Position numbers and translations under genes: made by a program
Shown: one piece after another, positions 1 to 9,885 of the stretch
How positions within the stretch are numbered: position 1 is the stretch's first letter
How the letters are laid out: each line of letters begins with the position of its first letter
Assembly: GCA_938023035.1 (NCBI GenBank)
Contig: CALIDI010000012.1
Coordinates: forward strand, 93,211 to 157,210
Source: an uncultured Leptolyngbyaceae cyanobacterium
GTDB taxonomy: Bacteria > Cyanobacteriota > Cyanobacteriia > Leptolyngbyales > Leptolyngbyaceae
Direction: 5' to 3'
Length of the DNA stretch: 64,000 nt
The notes under the pieces: model-generated
Database searches by the model: none
Told to the model about the DNA's origin: nothing
Seen by the model: the letters and a program-made list of their open reading frames with translations, nothing else

Positions 1-364
1 GATAGACCCCGGAATAGCAGATGTCTACTGGGTTACGAGCACCTGCCTGGGTATAGGCCTCGATCGCAGATGGGCCAAATTGAGCATCCCAAATGGCATG
101 GGCAATCGGTCGTACAGTCAGCGGATCTTTGATCCATTGCTCAAAGTTACCTTGCCATGCCACATGAAACAATACACCCGATGCCCATAAAAAAATAATG
201 GCCAAATGCCCAAAGTGAGATGCAAAAATCCGTTGGTACAGATTTTCTTCCGTCATCCCATCATGGCTTTCAAAGTCGTGTGACGTGGCGATCGCATAAA
301 AGATGCGCCGCGTTGTTGGATCACTTGCCAGATCCTGGCTGAATTTAGGAAATTTAGTAGCCAT
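1..364 (-). CDS. psaB: Photosystem I P700 apoprotein A2 (PsaB), far-red paralog, partial
   Basis: This is the N-terminal 121 codons of PsaB, one of the two large core subunits that bind P700 and the electron carriers of photosystem I in the thylakoid membrane. The gene runs off the left edge. Reading the minus strand from the ATG at 362-364 gives [16 protein letters not shown], then the conserved [16 protein letters not shown] and [14 protein letters not shown] segments typical of the PsaB N terminus and first membrane helix. It starts 34 bp after the psaA stop, so the two are almost certainly co-transcribed as psaAB. Its neighbours (variant psaA and psbA, rfpC-rfpA-rfpB) suggest the far-red paralog psaB2. 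That assignment rests on context; only a third of the family's usual diagnostic sequence is visible. Confidence 0.93.
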   Translation of the reverse strand, partial: MATKFPKFSQDLASDPTTRRIFYAIATSHDFESHDGMTEENLYQRIFASHFGHLAIIFLWASGVLFHVAWQGNFEQWIKDPLTVRPIAHAIWDAQFGPSAIEAYTQAGARNPVDICYSGVY

Positions 365-398
365 AATTCATCCCGATTTGAGTGTTGTATGCCGTCTG

Positions 399-2750
399 TC
401 AACTTAAGGCGACCATACGTGCTAAGAAAAACGCCCAGGTTGACACAATGCCGCCCAATAAGTAATGCGCCACGCCGACAGCTCGCCCATGCACGATACT
501 GAGCGCGCGGGGTTGAATCGTAGGCGTAATTTTCAGTTTGTTATGGGCCCAGATAATCGACTCGATGAGTTCCTGCCAGTAGCCTCGCCCACTAAATAGA
601 AACATGAGACTGAAACCAAAGACGAAGTGACCACCCAGGAACAGTAACCCGTAAGCGGATAGAGCCGAGTTGTAGGAGGTAATCACTTGCGTGGATTGCG
701 CCCAGAGAAAATCTCGCAACCAGCCATTGTTTGTAATGGATGAGACAGCAAAGTTACCACTCGTGATATGGTCGATCGTCCCATCAGGATTCACTGTGCC
801 CCACACATCTGACTGCATCTTCCAGAAAAAGTGAAATACCACCATTGACAACGAGTTATACATCCAGAACAAGCCCAAGAAAACATGATCCCAGGCAGAA
901 ACCTGACAAGTGCCACCCCGGCCAGGGCCATCACAGGGGAATCGGAAGCCCAGATTCGCTTTATCGGGAATCAACCGAGAACTGCGGGCAAACAGCACCC
1001 CTTTCAGCAGTACAAGCACCGTAACGTGAATTGTGAAGGCGTGAATGTGGTGAATCATAAAGTCGGCTGTTCCTAACGGGATGGGCATCATTGCCACCTT
1101 GCCTGCCACCGCTACAACACCTCCCCCCCAGGCATGACTGACTGGCCCCATGATGCCGGGTGCCGTTTGCCCCAAGCCACTGAGTTCAATATTGCGTAGC
1201 CCACCAAAAGTGTTGCCCAGGGGTTGAGCCGCTTGCATGGCACCGACAGCCACCGTGTGAATTTGTTGAATCCACTGGGCAAAGATTGGCTGTAATTGAA
1301 TTCCCGTATCCGAGAACATATCTTGAGGACGACCAAATGCTCGCATCGTATCGTTATGGCAATACATCGCGAAACTATGAAAACCTAAAAACTGACATAC
1401 CCAGGCAAGGTGAGAGATAATTGCATCACGATGACGTATCACTCGATCAAGGACATTATCAACATGATCAGCTGGCTTATAATCCCGCACCATGAAGATT
1501 GCCGCATGTGCAGCACCGCCAACAATACAAAAACCAGCAATCCAGACATGATGAGTAAACAAAGATGTGACCGTTGCATAGTCGGTTGCCAGATAGGGGT
1601 AGGGTGGCATGGCGTACATATGATGGGCCACTAGCAAACTGGCAGTGCCAAACTGCACCAAGTGAATCGCTAAGTTTGCGTGCCAAGAGGTTTCAAAGAT
1701 TTTATCTAAACCGCGATGGCCTACTGGCCCAATGAACCCAAATAGGGGAAACATCTTAGGGGCACGGGCATCATCGAGTAATTCTCGAAAGGTATGCCCA
1801 ATGCCCCAATTGGTACGGTAAAAGTGCCCAGCAATAATAAACAGGACGGCGATCGCCAAATGGTGATGAGCAGTATCGGTCAGCCATAGTCCACCCGTGA
1901 CTGGATTCAACCCACCTTTAAAGGTGAGAAAATCGCTATAAACACCCCAATTCAGGGTAAAGAAAGGGGTTAAGCCTTGAGCGAAACTCGGATAAATACT
2001 CGTCATCAACTCTTTGTTGAGAATGAACTCGTGCGGCAGGGGAATATCTTTGAGCGCGACTCCGCGATCGAGTAATTCATTCGTTGGCAAAGCAACATGA
2101 ATCTGGTGACCTGCCCAACCCAGGGAGCCACAGCCCAGCAATCCTGCCAGGTGATGGTTCATCATCGATTCCCAGTTGCGGAACCACTCCAATTTAGGAG
2201 CCCGCTTATGATAATGAAACCAGCCTGCAAAGAGCATCAGGGCAGCCATGACCAACCCACCGATCGCCGTGCAATAGAGTTGGTAGGAGTTCGTAAAACC
2301 AGAAGCACGCCACAGTTGAAACAGCCCAGAGGTAATCTGGATACCATGAAATCCACCACCCACATCGGCATTTAAAATGTCTTGACCAAAGATTGGCCAC
2401 ACCACTTGAGCGCTGGGTTTAATCCCGGTTGGATTCATCATCCAGGCTTCAAAGTTAGAAAATTTTGCCCCGTGAAAGTACATCCCACTGAGCCAGATAA
2501 ATACAATGGCAAGATGTCCAAAGTGGGCTGAAAAGATTTTTTGTGAAACATTTTCTAAATCACTGGTATGGGAATCAAAATCATGAGCATTTGCATGTAG
2601 ATTCCAAATCCAGGTTGTTGTTTTGGGACCCCGCGCAAGGGTGCGATCAAAATGGCCCGGTTGCGCCCACGGCTCAAATGAGGTGGGAACTGGATCATGA
2701 TCGACAATCACTCTTGCCCGTTGTCCTCGTTCTGAAGGACTGATGGCCAT
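399..2750 (-). CDS. psaA: Photosystem I P700 apoprotein A1 (PsaA), probable far-red paralog PsaA2
   Basis: PsaA pairs with PsaB to form the photosystem I reaction centre and holds P700, A0, A1 and half of the Fx iron-sulfur cluster. The 783-residue product has the family sequence throughout, including the Fx loop [12 protein letters not shown] near residue 605 with both cysteines, and the C-terminal [19 protein letters not shown] segment. Standard cyanobacterial PsaA is about 750-755 residues. This one is longer because of extra residues in the loop after WGIGHTF (around 330-350) and after [11 protein letters not shown] (around 505-530). A good ribosome site (AAGGAGAG) lies 8 bases before the ATG. 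Divergence in lumenal and stromal loops plus position beside the rfp regulators makes the far-red paralog (psaA2) the best reading. A standard psaA should exist elsewhere in the genome. Confidence 0.93.
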   Translation of the reverse strand: MAISPSERGQRARVIVDHDPVPTSFEPWAQPGHFDRTLARGPKTTTWIWNLHANAHDFDSHTSDLENVSQKIFSAHFGHLAIVFIWLSGMYFHGAKFSNFEAWMMNPTGIKPSAQVVWPIFGQDILNADVGGGFHGIQITSGLFQLWRASGFTNSYQLYCTAIGGLVMAALMLFAGWFHYHKRAPKLEWFRNWESMMNHHLAGLLGCGSLGWAGHQIHVALPTNELLDRGVALKDIPLPHEFILNKELMTSIYPSFAQGLTPFFTLNWGVYSDFLTFKGGLNPVTGGLWLTDTAHHHLAIAVLFIIAGHFYRTNWGIGHTFRELLDDARAPKMFPLFGFIGPVGHRGLDKIFETSWHANLAIHLVQFGTASLLVAHHMYAMPPYPYLATDYATVTSLFTHHVWIAGFCIVGGAAHAAIFMVRDYKPADHVDNVLDRVIRHRDAIISHLAWVCQFLGFHSFAMYCHNDTMRAFGRPQDMFSDTGIQLQPIFAQWIQQIHTVAVGAMQAAQPLGNTFGGLRNIELSGLGQTAPGIMGPVSHAWGGGVVAVAGKVAMMPIPLGTADFMIHHIHAFTIHVTVLVLLKGVLFARSSRLIPDKANLGFRFPCDGPGRGGTCQVSAWDHVFLGLFWMYNSLSMVVFHFFWKMQSDVWGTVNPDGTIDHITSGNFAVSSITNNGWLRDFLWAQSTQVITSYNSALSAYGLLFLGGHFVFGFSLMFLFSGRGYWQELIESIIWAHNKLKITPTIQPRALSIVHGRAVGVAHYLLGGIVSTWAFFLARMVALS

Positions 2751-3230
2751 GTAGACTCTCCTTTATAAAATGACAATTAAGGAAAGACAGAAAGATGTGA
2801 TAAAGGAACTCCCTAAAGCAGTCTCTGTAGGGGATATCAGAGTTCTAGGGGATGACAGAGTAGGATAGCCAGGAAAAATGAAGAACCGCTAAAGACACCG
2901 CTGTTTTTTTTCAATGGGATGCGTTACGGCGATCGCCGGGCATACCCTACAGGTTCAGCCAGTCTCAAATAGAGCCATAGGCAGAAATCTGAAGACAAAA
3001 CCCATGCTCAACTGCCAAGGCTGGCTAGGCTTTCTGACTTGCCATCGCCTTGTTTCTGATGAACGTGTCATTCTTTTAGAAAAAAGCGCTCCCTGAACCA
3101 GAGAACGCTATACAACACAATCGGTTACCGACCTCAAACATGTAGTTAGACATCAGATAGTTCTAAACGACTTTCAACCCTGGACTTGGAGTTTTTCTTA
3201 GAAATCTTCAAGCCTACAGTTGAACGTAGT
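2751..3230. other. Intergenic region between psaA and psbA
   Basis: These 480 bases separate two minus-strand genes. They contain the psaA leader with its ribosome site just upstream of 2750, and a strong terminator at 3080-3109 that would end the psbA transcript. psaAB therefore needs its own promoter, presumably between about 2770 and 3075. I see no convincing protein-coding frame. A HIP1-like gcgatcgc occurs near 2930. Confidence 0.6.
3080..3109 (-). terminator. Rho-independent terminator after psbA
   Basis: On the minus strand a nine-pair stem (AGCGTTCTC with GGGAGCGCT, two G-U pairs) encloses a seven-base loop and is followed directly by TTTTTTC. It lies about 120 bases past the psbA stop codon, so it should end the rfp-psbA or psbA transcript before psaAB. 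Confidence 0.75.
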
Positions 3231-4316
3231 TTAGCTGGAGAGTGCTGGAGCGCGTAAGGCAACAGGAATCGGAGCAGATCCAGCGAGATCGAGTGGGAAA
3301 TTATGAGCGTTGCGTTCGTGCATCACCTCAAAACCGAGGTTGGCACGATTGAGGATATCGGCCCAAGTGTTGACAATCTTACCCTGGCTATCCAACACAG
3401 ATTGGTTGAAATTAAAACCATTCAGGTTAAAGCCCATCGTGCAGATACCCAGAGCCGTACACCAGATACAAACTACCGGAAACGCACCCAGGAAAAAGTG
3501 GAGCGATCGCGAATTATTGAAACTGGCGTACTGAAAGATCAGCCGCCCAAAATACCCATGCGCCGCCACAATATTATAGGTTTCGTCCGCTTGACCAAAC
3601 TTATAGCCATTATTAGCAGACTCCTCTTCAGTCGTTTCTCGAACCAAGCTAGAAGTCACCAAACTACCATGCATTGCACAGAAAAGTGACCCACCAAACA
3701 CTCCAATCACACCTAACATATGAAATGGATGCATCAAAATATTATGTTCAGCCTGGAACACAAACATAAAGTTAAAGGTGCCGCTAATCCCCATCGGCAA
3801 TCCATCTGAGAAACTACCCTGACCGATCGGATAAATCCAGAAGACAGAAGCCGTTGAAATCAGAGGAGCACTGTAGGCAACGCAAATCCAGGGGCGCATC
3901 CCCAGCCGATAGCTGAGTTCCCACTGGCGTCCCATGTAGCAAGCTAACGCCGGAATATAATGAGCACCAATCATTTGATAGGGACCACCGTTATACAGCC
4001 ATTCATCAATGCTGGCGGCTTCCCAAATGGGGTAGAAGTGCAACCCAATTGCGTTGGAAGATGGCACAACTGCCGCTGTAATGATGTTGTTACCCGATAG
4101 CAATGAACCTGCAACCGGTTCTCGAATTCCATCAATATCTACAGGTGGAGCCGCAATAAAGGCAATGGTGAAGACACAGATAGAGACACCCAAGAGAGGA
4201 ATCATCAAAACTCCAAACCAGCCAATATACAGTCGGTTTTCGGTACTTGTGATCCAATTGCAAAAGCGATCCCACTGTTCACCTGCCAACTTGCGTTGTT
4301 GCAGTAATGTCGTCAT
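3231..4316 (-). CDS. psbA: Photosystem II D1 protein (PsbA), probable far-red D1, not ChlF
   Basis: D1 is the photosystem II reaction-centre subunit that carries the redox tyrosine YZ, half of the P680 ligands and most ligands of the Mn4CaO5 cluster. The 361-residue product is one residue longer near the N terminus than the usual 360, so numbers shift by one. YZ is Y162, and the manganese ligands D171, E190, H333, E334, D343 and A345 (canonical 170, 189, 332, 333, 342, 344) are all present, as is a normal C-terminal extension for CtpA cleavage. The chlorophyll f synthase ChlF lacks these ligands and has Gln-Asp at canonical 127-128; here those positions are Met-Gly. Unusual residues cluster at canonical 114-124 ([11 protein letters not shown]) and W at 159. 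With rfpC ending 82 bases upstream, this is best read as the far-red D1 of a FaRLiP cluster. A low-light or stress D1 variant is the alternative. Confidence 0.88.
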   Translation of the reverse strand: MTTLLQQRKLAGEQWDRFCNWITSTENRLYIGWFGVLMIPLLGVSICVFTIAFIAAPPVDIDGIREPVAGSLLSGNNIITAAVVPSSNAIGLHFYPIWEAASIDEWLYNGGPYQMIGAHYIPALACYMGRQWELSYRLGMRPWICVAYSAPLISTASVFWIYPIGQGSFSDGLPMGISGTFNFMFVFQAEHNILMHPFHMLGVIGVFGGSLFCAMHGSLVTSSLVRETTEEESANNGYKFGQADETYNIVAAHGYFGRLIFQYASFNNSRSLHFFLGAFPVVCIWCTALGICTMGFNLNGFNFNQSVLDSQGKIVNTWADILNRANLGFEVMHERNAHNFPLDLAGSAPIPVALRAPALSS

Positions 4317-4398
4317 AGGAGCTTAACCAAAGTTGAATGATTGCACTCAACACAATACGCAAAGATTCTAAAGAACTAATGAAGAGTGCAAATGGATT

Positions 4399-4767
4399 TC
4401 AAGTGATTGCCTGATTTAATTGCGCCGACAAACTAAAGGGGTCATAGGGCTTGGTAATAACCGCAACTACATTCAACTGCGTTAACTCTCGTTGTTCTGC
4501 CGTTTGAGCTTTTGCTGTTAATAAAATGACTGGGATATGTTGGGTAGCTGGATTAGTTTGTAACTCTTGAAAAGTAGTAATGCCATCCATTCCTGGCATC
4601 ATGACATCTAGTAAAATCGCATCAGGACGCTCGATCTCAGCTTTCATTAAGCCTTCATTGCCGGAACTAGCTGTCAGCACTTCCCAATCACCAGTGACTT
4701 CTAAGCACACCTGTGTAGCTTCCCGAATATCATCTTCATCATCAATAATTAGAATTCGCTTCATCAT
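4399..4767 (-). CDS. rfpC: CheY-like response regulator, RfpC type
   Basis: This 122-residue protein is a single receiver domain with no output domain. The acidic pair is at D9-D10, the phosphoacceptor is D54 in ILLDVMMPG, and the conserved Lys sits near residue 106 in ITKPYDPF. In the FaRLiP system a stand-alone receiver called RfpC is thought to carry phosphate between the phytochrome kinase RfpA and the transcription factor RfpB. Its start overlaps the rfpA stop in an ATGA arrangement, so translation is probably coupled. Two ATGs in tandem could serve as the start. The family assignment depends on the neighbouring phytochrome kinase and REC-winged helix protein; by sequence alone it is a generic CheY-like protein. 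Confidence 0.87.
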   Translation of the reverse strand: MMKRILIIDDEDDIREATQVCLEVTGDWEVLTASSGNEGLMKAEIERPDAILLDVMMPGMDGITTFQELQTNPATQHIPVILLTAKAQTAEQRELTQLNVVAVITKPYDPFSLSAQLNQAIT

Positions 4768-7379
4768 GGGGATGATCCTATTTGATAGAGCGGTAACGTG
4801 ATATAAAAGGTGCTCCCCTCTCCCACTGTACTTTCTGCCCAGATATGTCCACCATTTTGGTGAATGATACTACGACAAATCGTCAGTCCTAATCCAGTGC
4901 CTCCCTGATGTCCTGCATTGGAGGCATCTAATTGCTCAAACCGTTCAAAAATTGCTTCTAACTTGTCTGGCGGAATCCCTTTTCCCTGGTCTTTAACGGC
5001 AATCCGAACCATCTCAGTCTCATGATCTGTTAGTGGTTGATCATACGGCGGGGTAGTTTCGGCAACGACCGCTACAGTAGATCCTTGGGGCGAAAACTTA
5101 ATGGCGTTACTTAAGAGATTGGTCAATGTTTGGATAATCCGATCCGGGTCTACCCAAACTTGAGCCGCGATCGCACTTACTGTCAGCGTAATTTCAGCCT
5201 TTTCTGCCATCGCTCGCATTGCATCTACTGATTGCTGAATTAAATCTGTCACGGTGCAAGACCGTTTTTGCATCACAGTCTTACCAAATTTTATGCGTTC
5301 TAAATCTAGAATGTCATTAATTAATCGTACAAGACGATTTGTGTTAGAAAATGCAATCTCTACCATTCGTTGACGTTTTTCAGGTTGAGCATCCAAATGT
5401 CCTTGAGCCAACATTCCTAAAGCAGTTCGAATTGAAGTTAAGGGGGTACGGAGTTCATGGCTCACGACGGATACAAACTCATCTTTCATGCGCTCCATCA
5501 ACTGGCGTTCTGTCACATCTTTGAACACGACAACCGCACCCATAATGTTTCCTTGCGCTTGAATGGGTGTACTCACATACTCTACTGGAAAGCTCGTCCC
5601 GTCTTGCCGCCAGAATAGTTCTTCGGTGATGTGTTGCACGGCTCCTGTCGTTAGGGTTGCATAAATCGGCGTTTCTTCCCACTGGTAGGGGGTGCCGTCG
5701 GGTTTGGAGTGGTTGAGAATGGGATGCATCCATCGGGCAATTAATTCTTTCACCTCACGCCCTAGTAGACGTGCGGCTGCCGGGTTGACAAAGGTTGTTT
5801 CACCCTGAAGGTTTAAGCCGTAAATGCCTTCGCCTGCCGAGTTGAGAATCAGTTCATTTTGCCGACTCAGGCGATCAAGGGAATCTCTTGCTTGTTGTCG
5901 TTCCTGCAATGCCTGTTCTCGTTTACTGATTTCATCCAAGAGTTCGGTATTGATGCGTTGCAGTTCGGCAGTGCGCTCTAATACGCGCTGTTCCAGTTCG
6001 GCATTTAGAGCCGATATTCTGATTTCAGCTTGTTTGCGCTTCTGAATGTCTTTCTCTAAATCGGCGTTGAGCGCATAAACCTGGTAATACAAGCGGCTTT
6101 GATGGATGGCCATCGCAAAGTGTTGCCCTAAGGCCTGGGCTAACTCTAGGTCGGCAAAGGCCCATTCTTGGCTTTGAGCAGGCTTAACCTCCAGCCAAGC
6201 TGCAAATGATTGACGCGGACGCAATTGGCGTGGATCTTCTCGATCAACCCGTCTTGCCCATAATGTTTCGATGTCGATCGCAGAACGAAACACACTCAAA
6301 TACCCTAATTGGTGTTGACGATATTGCAAACTCACCACTAGCAAGCTGCGAATTTTTGCTGTTTGGAAGCTCGCAGCTAATTCCGGGGAGATTCCAGACG
6401 TTGCCACATCCGCGATCGCCCAAACATTCTCCACCTCCGTTACTGCCACCTGGGTATTGAGCCAGGATTGCCACTGGGGATGGGTTTCGACTTTAAGGGT
6501 AGAATCACCAATCTTCAGCGTCAAATCCTTGATTAGGCGATCGCCGGGTTGTTCGCCCACAGTAAAGATTTGCTCTGATTGTCCATTTCCCCCCGCGGCA
6601 ATATAAAGCCTCCCACCGCTCCCTTTTAGAGCATTCACCACTAGTCCCAGAGCTTGCTGGGGCTGCATCTCTGTCATGGAGTGGAGTAACCAAGAGACCC
6701 GGTTAATGGTCGCTTCCTGTTCCGCGCGGCGGCGAGTTTGATCCAGAAGAGTGGATTGAGCGATCGCGATCGATACCTGATCGGCAACCAATTGCACCAC
6801 TTGCAGTTCTTGGGCCGTAATGTGGCGGGGCGTGGCGTGGTGCGACACCAGTAACCCCCAGAGTTGATCGCGCTGGTTCTCATTCTGATGCAGAATCGGC
6901 ACCACTACCGAGGAACGCACCCCCATCGCTGTCAAATAATCCACATGACACGGATCAACTGGACGAAAGCGAATGTCTGCATCCTTTTGAGTTTGGCTTA
7001 TATCAGGGCAATCTAACGGACTGAGGCCAATCTGTTGAGTCGTGACATCCACAATTGTTCGTTGACGGGCCTTGAGAAATAACTCCCGTGCTTGGAGTGG
7101 AATATCTTCCGATGGAAACCGCTGCCTTAACAAAGACGGCAATCGGCGTTGATGAATCGACTCTGCGACAACTTCACCACTGCCATCGGGATGAAATCGA
7201 TAGACTTTGACCCGATCAGTCCCCAAAAACGATCTCACCTCTGATACCGTTTCTGTGAGGATTTCAGATAATTCTAATGAGTGCCGAATGCGATGAATCA
7301 TCCGATGCAACAGCATTTCTAGCGAATCAACTGACAAGGCTGCATTCGTTGCTAAATCAGTCGGCACATCATTATTCAT
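4764..7379 (-). CDS. rfpA: Knotless phytochrome sensor histidine kinase, RfpA type
   Basis: The 871-residue protein is the likely red/far-red photoreceptor of FaRLiP. It has no N-terminal PAS domain, so it is a knotless phytochrome. A bilin-binding GAF domain covers about residues 35-210, with the FPSEDIP motif (88-94) and the Cys144-His145 pair in the DPCHVDYL motif, where the bilin should attach. A PHY domain follows (about 225-430) and shows the tongue signature PRQSF at 388-392. A coiled coil (430-510), a PAS domain (about 507-625), the histidine kinase H-box with His641 and an HATPase domain with the N and G boxes complete it. It overlaps rfpB by 8 bases upstream and rfpC by 4 downstream, which indicates one operon. 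Known RfpA proteins have this layout. A different phytochrome role is possible but unlikely beside psaA, psaB and psbA variants. Confidence 0.9.
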   Translation of the reverse strand: MNNDVPTDLATNAALSVDSLEMLLHRMIHRIRHSLELSEILTETVSEVRSFLGTDRVKVYRFHPDGSGEVVAESIHQRRLPSLLRQRFPSEDIPLQARELFLKARQRTIVDVTTQQIGLSPLDCPDISQTQKDADIRFRPVDPCHVDYLTAMGVRSSVVVPILHQNENQRDQLWGLLVSHHATPRHITAQELQVVQLVADQVSIAIAQSTLLDQTRRRAEQEATINRVSWLLHSMTEMQPQQALGLVVNALKGSGGRLYIAAGGNGQSEQIFTVGEQPGDRLIKDLTLKIGDSTLKVETHPQWQSWLNTQVAVTEVENVWAIADVATSGISPELAASFQTAKIRSLLVVSLQYRQHQLGYLSVFRSAIDIETLWARRVDREDPRQLRPRQSFAAWLEVKPAQSQEWAFADLELAQALGQHFAMAIHQSRLYYQVYALNADLEKDIQKRKQAEIRISALNAELEQRVLERTAELQRINTELLDEISKREQALQERQQARDSLDRLSRQNELILNSAGEGIYGLNLQGETTFVNPAAARLLGREVKELIARWMHPILNHSKPDGTPYQWEETPIYATLTTGAVQHITEELFWRQDGTSFPVEYVSTPIQAQGNIMGAVVVFKDVTERQLMERMKDEFVSVVSHELRTPLTSIRTALGMLAQGHLDAQPEKRQRMVEIAFSNTNRLVRLINDILDLERIKFGKTVMQKRSCTVTDLIQQSVDAMRAMAEKAEITLTVSAIAAQVWVDPDRIIQTLTNLLSNAIKFSPQGSTVAVVAETTPPYDQPLTDHETEMVRIAVKDQGKGIPPDKLEAIFERFEQLDASNAGHQGGTGLGLTICRSIIHQNGGHIWAESTVGEGSTFYITLPLYQIGSSP

Positions 7380-9315
7380 AGACCAGACAAAGGGGAAGAT
7401 TCAAAGGGTGCCAAAACTGAGTCTGATACAAGTGTTTGAGGGTTCGCTGCACCAGTTCTTTGCCATTGATCGCTTTGTTGACATAATCATTCCCACCGAC
7501 TGCGATCGCTTGCTGCATCGTGGCAGAATCCAGGTGCATTGTTAGAAATAAAATCGGTAAATGATTCCATTTGGGTGAGTTTCGCACCACTTGACACAGT
7601 TCTAGCCCATTGAAATGGGGCATTTGAATGTCGAGTAACAGCAGATCAGGCGCAAAGTCTTCCAACTGTTGCCAGAACTGCCGCGGTTCATCTAAAGTTA
7701 CCAAAGAGACTCCCCATGGTTCTAACAGCGATCGCACACCCGCCAAAATTTGCGGATCATCATCCACAACCATCACCTTGGGCGGGGTTGAACCCATGTG
7801 TGATCTGGCTCGCTGCACCACCTCTAACACTTGGGCGGATAGGTTGGCTGCCGCAGATTTTTCGGGAAAACCCGAAGCTGTATTTTTACCCCATTGCTTT
7901 GCGAGTAACTTTAAATCAGATTTATTTAGAAAGATATGGGTACCCAGGCGAGCCGCTTTAACCCGCAGGGCTAAATCATCATGATCGGCAATAAATAGGG
8001 TCAGGCAAGACGAGCAATGGTGCTTCTGGTGAGCTGATCGAATCAAGTCAGCTTCAGCAGCGGTCGTGAGGTTAAACACGAACATTGTTTCAGGCTTCAG
8101 CCCCCAATGGGATTGCTCAGCCGCAAAATTGCCCATCATCGCTTGATAGTGGGATAGGCTCGGAATTTGCTCGATCGCAATCCCATACTTCACCGCCATG
8201 CTAGAGATTTGCTCAACCAGTTCAATACCGCTATCCACAATCAGCAGTAGCGGCACTTGATGCTGTAGCTTTGGGGGAGATTGGATGATCGTTTGCAGTT
8301 GAGCCACTAGCCTGAGTAGAGCCGTCGCCTTTTCGGTTTCAGAACGTTGTTCAGTTTGCAATAAATGCTCAATTTGGCGAGCTAATGCTGACCCGTTCTT
8401 TAAGCCAAAAATGCCCAAGGCTCCGGCAAGTTGGTGGGCTATGCGGCTGGCGCGTTGATATTGCGCCTCCGGCACAGGCCCCGATAACATGGCCTTGCCA
8501 ATTTGCTCTAAAACCAAGCAGCGATCGCGACTCAAAGACTTGTACTTTTCCCAAACTTCTGCTAAACCTGCGCGGGTTTTCTGTTGCACTAATCCATCTC
8601 GCACCCAGCTCGGTAGAGACGGCGGCGCCACTTTTTCAGATGTGACTTGTTTCAATCGATAGCCCTGCCCATAAACAGTTTGGATCAGGTCGGCGGGTGC
8701 TCCCTGTCGCTTGAGCTTTTGCCGAAGTCCCTTAATGTGGACGGTAATCGTATCCTCTCCGGGTGCATCATCGCAAGACCAGAGATGATCCAAAATCACA
8801 CTACGGTTAAAAATCCGCTGGGGATGACGCAAAAATAGCTCCAGTAGACGATACTCTTTAGGCGTCAAGACAATGGGCCGACCTTTGTAGGTCACTTCAC
8901 ACAAACTCGGATCAAGTCGCAGATCTAGCCATTCTAGAATCGTCGGGCGATCAAACCCTTTGCGCCGTAGCAAGACTCGCAATCGGGCTAACAGTTCTTC
9001 TGGCTCAAAGGGCTTCACCATGTAATCATCTGCACCGGCATCCAACCCCACAACGCGATCGCGGCTGGAATTCTGGGCAGTGAGTAAAAGCACAGGAGTC
9101 TGACAGTCTTGAGCACGAAGTTGGCGACAAAACTGGATGCCATCCAAGCCCGGAAGCACAACATCCAACACGATCAAATCATAAGTAAACGCCTCTATCC
9201 ACTCCCAGCCAACTTGCCCATCGGCTGCAATATCTACCACATAGTGATGCTCCGTCAGAATAGCTTCTAACGCTCTCGATATCGTGTCGTCATCTTCAAC
9301 CAACAAGATTCTCAT
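7372..9315 (-). CDS. rfpB: REC-winged helix-Hpt-like-REC response regulator, RfpB type
   Basis: This 647-residue protein is the probable DNA-binding activator of the far-red genes. Receiver 1 covers 1-118 with phosphoacceptor D51. An OmpR-type winged helix lies at about 125-223 (TPKEYRLLELFLRHP and the wing YGQGYRLK). Residues 260-345 resemble an Hpt domain, with the signature RIAHQLAGALGIFG and candidate phospho-His294. Residues 352-475 look like a decayed receiver. A C-terminal receiver occupies about 512-635 with D562 in LLLLDIQMPHFNG. RfpB is described as receivers flanking a DNA-binding domain, which fits. The gene is first in the rfpB-rfpA-rfpC operon, so it probably controls its own partners. 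The Hpt-like and decayed receiver segments are my reading from motifs, not a profile search. Confidence 0.88.
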   Translation of the reverse strand: MRILLVEDDDTISRALEAILTEHHYVVDIAADGQVGWEWIEAFTYDLIVLDVVLPGLDGIQFCRQLRAQDCQTPVLLLTAQNSSRDRVVGLDAGADDYMVKPFEPEELLARLRVLLRRKGFDRPTILEWLDLRLDPSLCEVTYKGRPIVLTPKEYRLLELFLRHPQRIFNRSVILDHLWSCDDAPGEDTITVHIKGLRQKLKRQGAPADLIQTVYGQGYRLKQVTSEKVAPPSLPSWVRDGLVQQKTRAGLAEVWEKYKSLSRDRCLVLEQIGKAMLSGPVPEAQYQRASRIAHQLAGALGIFGLKNGSALARQIEHLLQTEQRSETEKATALLRLVAQLQTIIQSPPKLQHQVPLLLIVDSGIELVEQISSMAVKYGIAIEQIPSLSHYQAMMGNFAAEQSHWGLKPETMFVFNLTTAAEADLIRSAHQKHHCSSCLTLFIADHDDLALRVKAARLGTHIFLNKSDLKLLAKQWGKNTASGFPEKSAAANLSAQVLEVVQRARSHMGSTPPKVMVVDDDPQILAGVRSLLEPWGVSLVTLDEPRQFWQQLEDFAPDLLLLDIQMPHFNGLELCQVVRNSPKWNHLPILFLTMHLDSATMQQAIAVGGNDYVNKAINGKELVQRTLKHLYQTQFWHPLNLPLCLVYE

Positions 9316-9885
9316 TGGGGGCGCTATACGAATCAGAAAATGAGATTAAATCACCTAGCTATCTCTGCCGCCGGCATCAAACAGCAAAACGGCCTGCCGC
9401 CACAAAGATCCACAGACACCTCTCAACTTTGCGCGCTTGTCGCTACCCTCTAACTCATTCTCCCAAAACAGGAAAAAGGGGCACCCGATTGGAAATTCCT
9501 CTTCTGCCCTCCGAGAAGAATCTGGGGCAAGAGCGATAAAAATTGAGCTGCACTCAATATCCCCTAAGCTAAAAACGCAAAGCATCTACATTGGAAGCCG
9601 GTTATTAATATATATTTCAGAAGAAGGTGTTTAATGCAACAAACTTAAAGTTTATTCACCTTTGTACCCCTGACACCCGATCATTGGGCAGAGTTTTGCA
9701 GCGGCGTACCACCGAGTTAAACCCACACGAAGGGCTAAAGCCCGCTCATGGCCTGAATTTTGGAATTCTCGCGGATCTCACCGAGCTAAGCACCACTATT
9801 GCAATGAAAAAATTTAGGTTGGATCGCGATCGCAGAAAACATTAAGACAATCTTGTAGGTCAAGCCTTTAGACAAGGAGTATTTC

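Noticed and set aside
3231..4316. Assigning this psbA as chlF
   Set aside because: All manganese ligands and the YZ tyrosine are present and the Gln-Asp pair of ChlF is missing.
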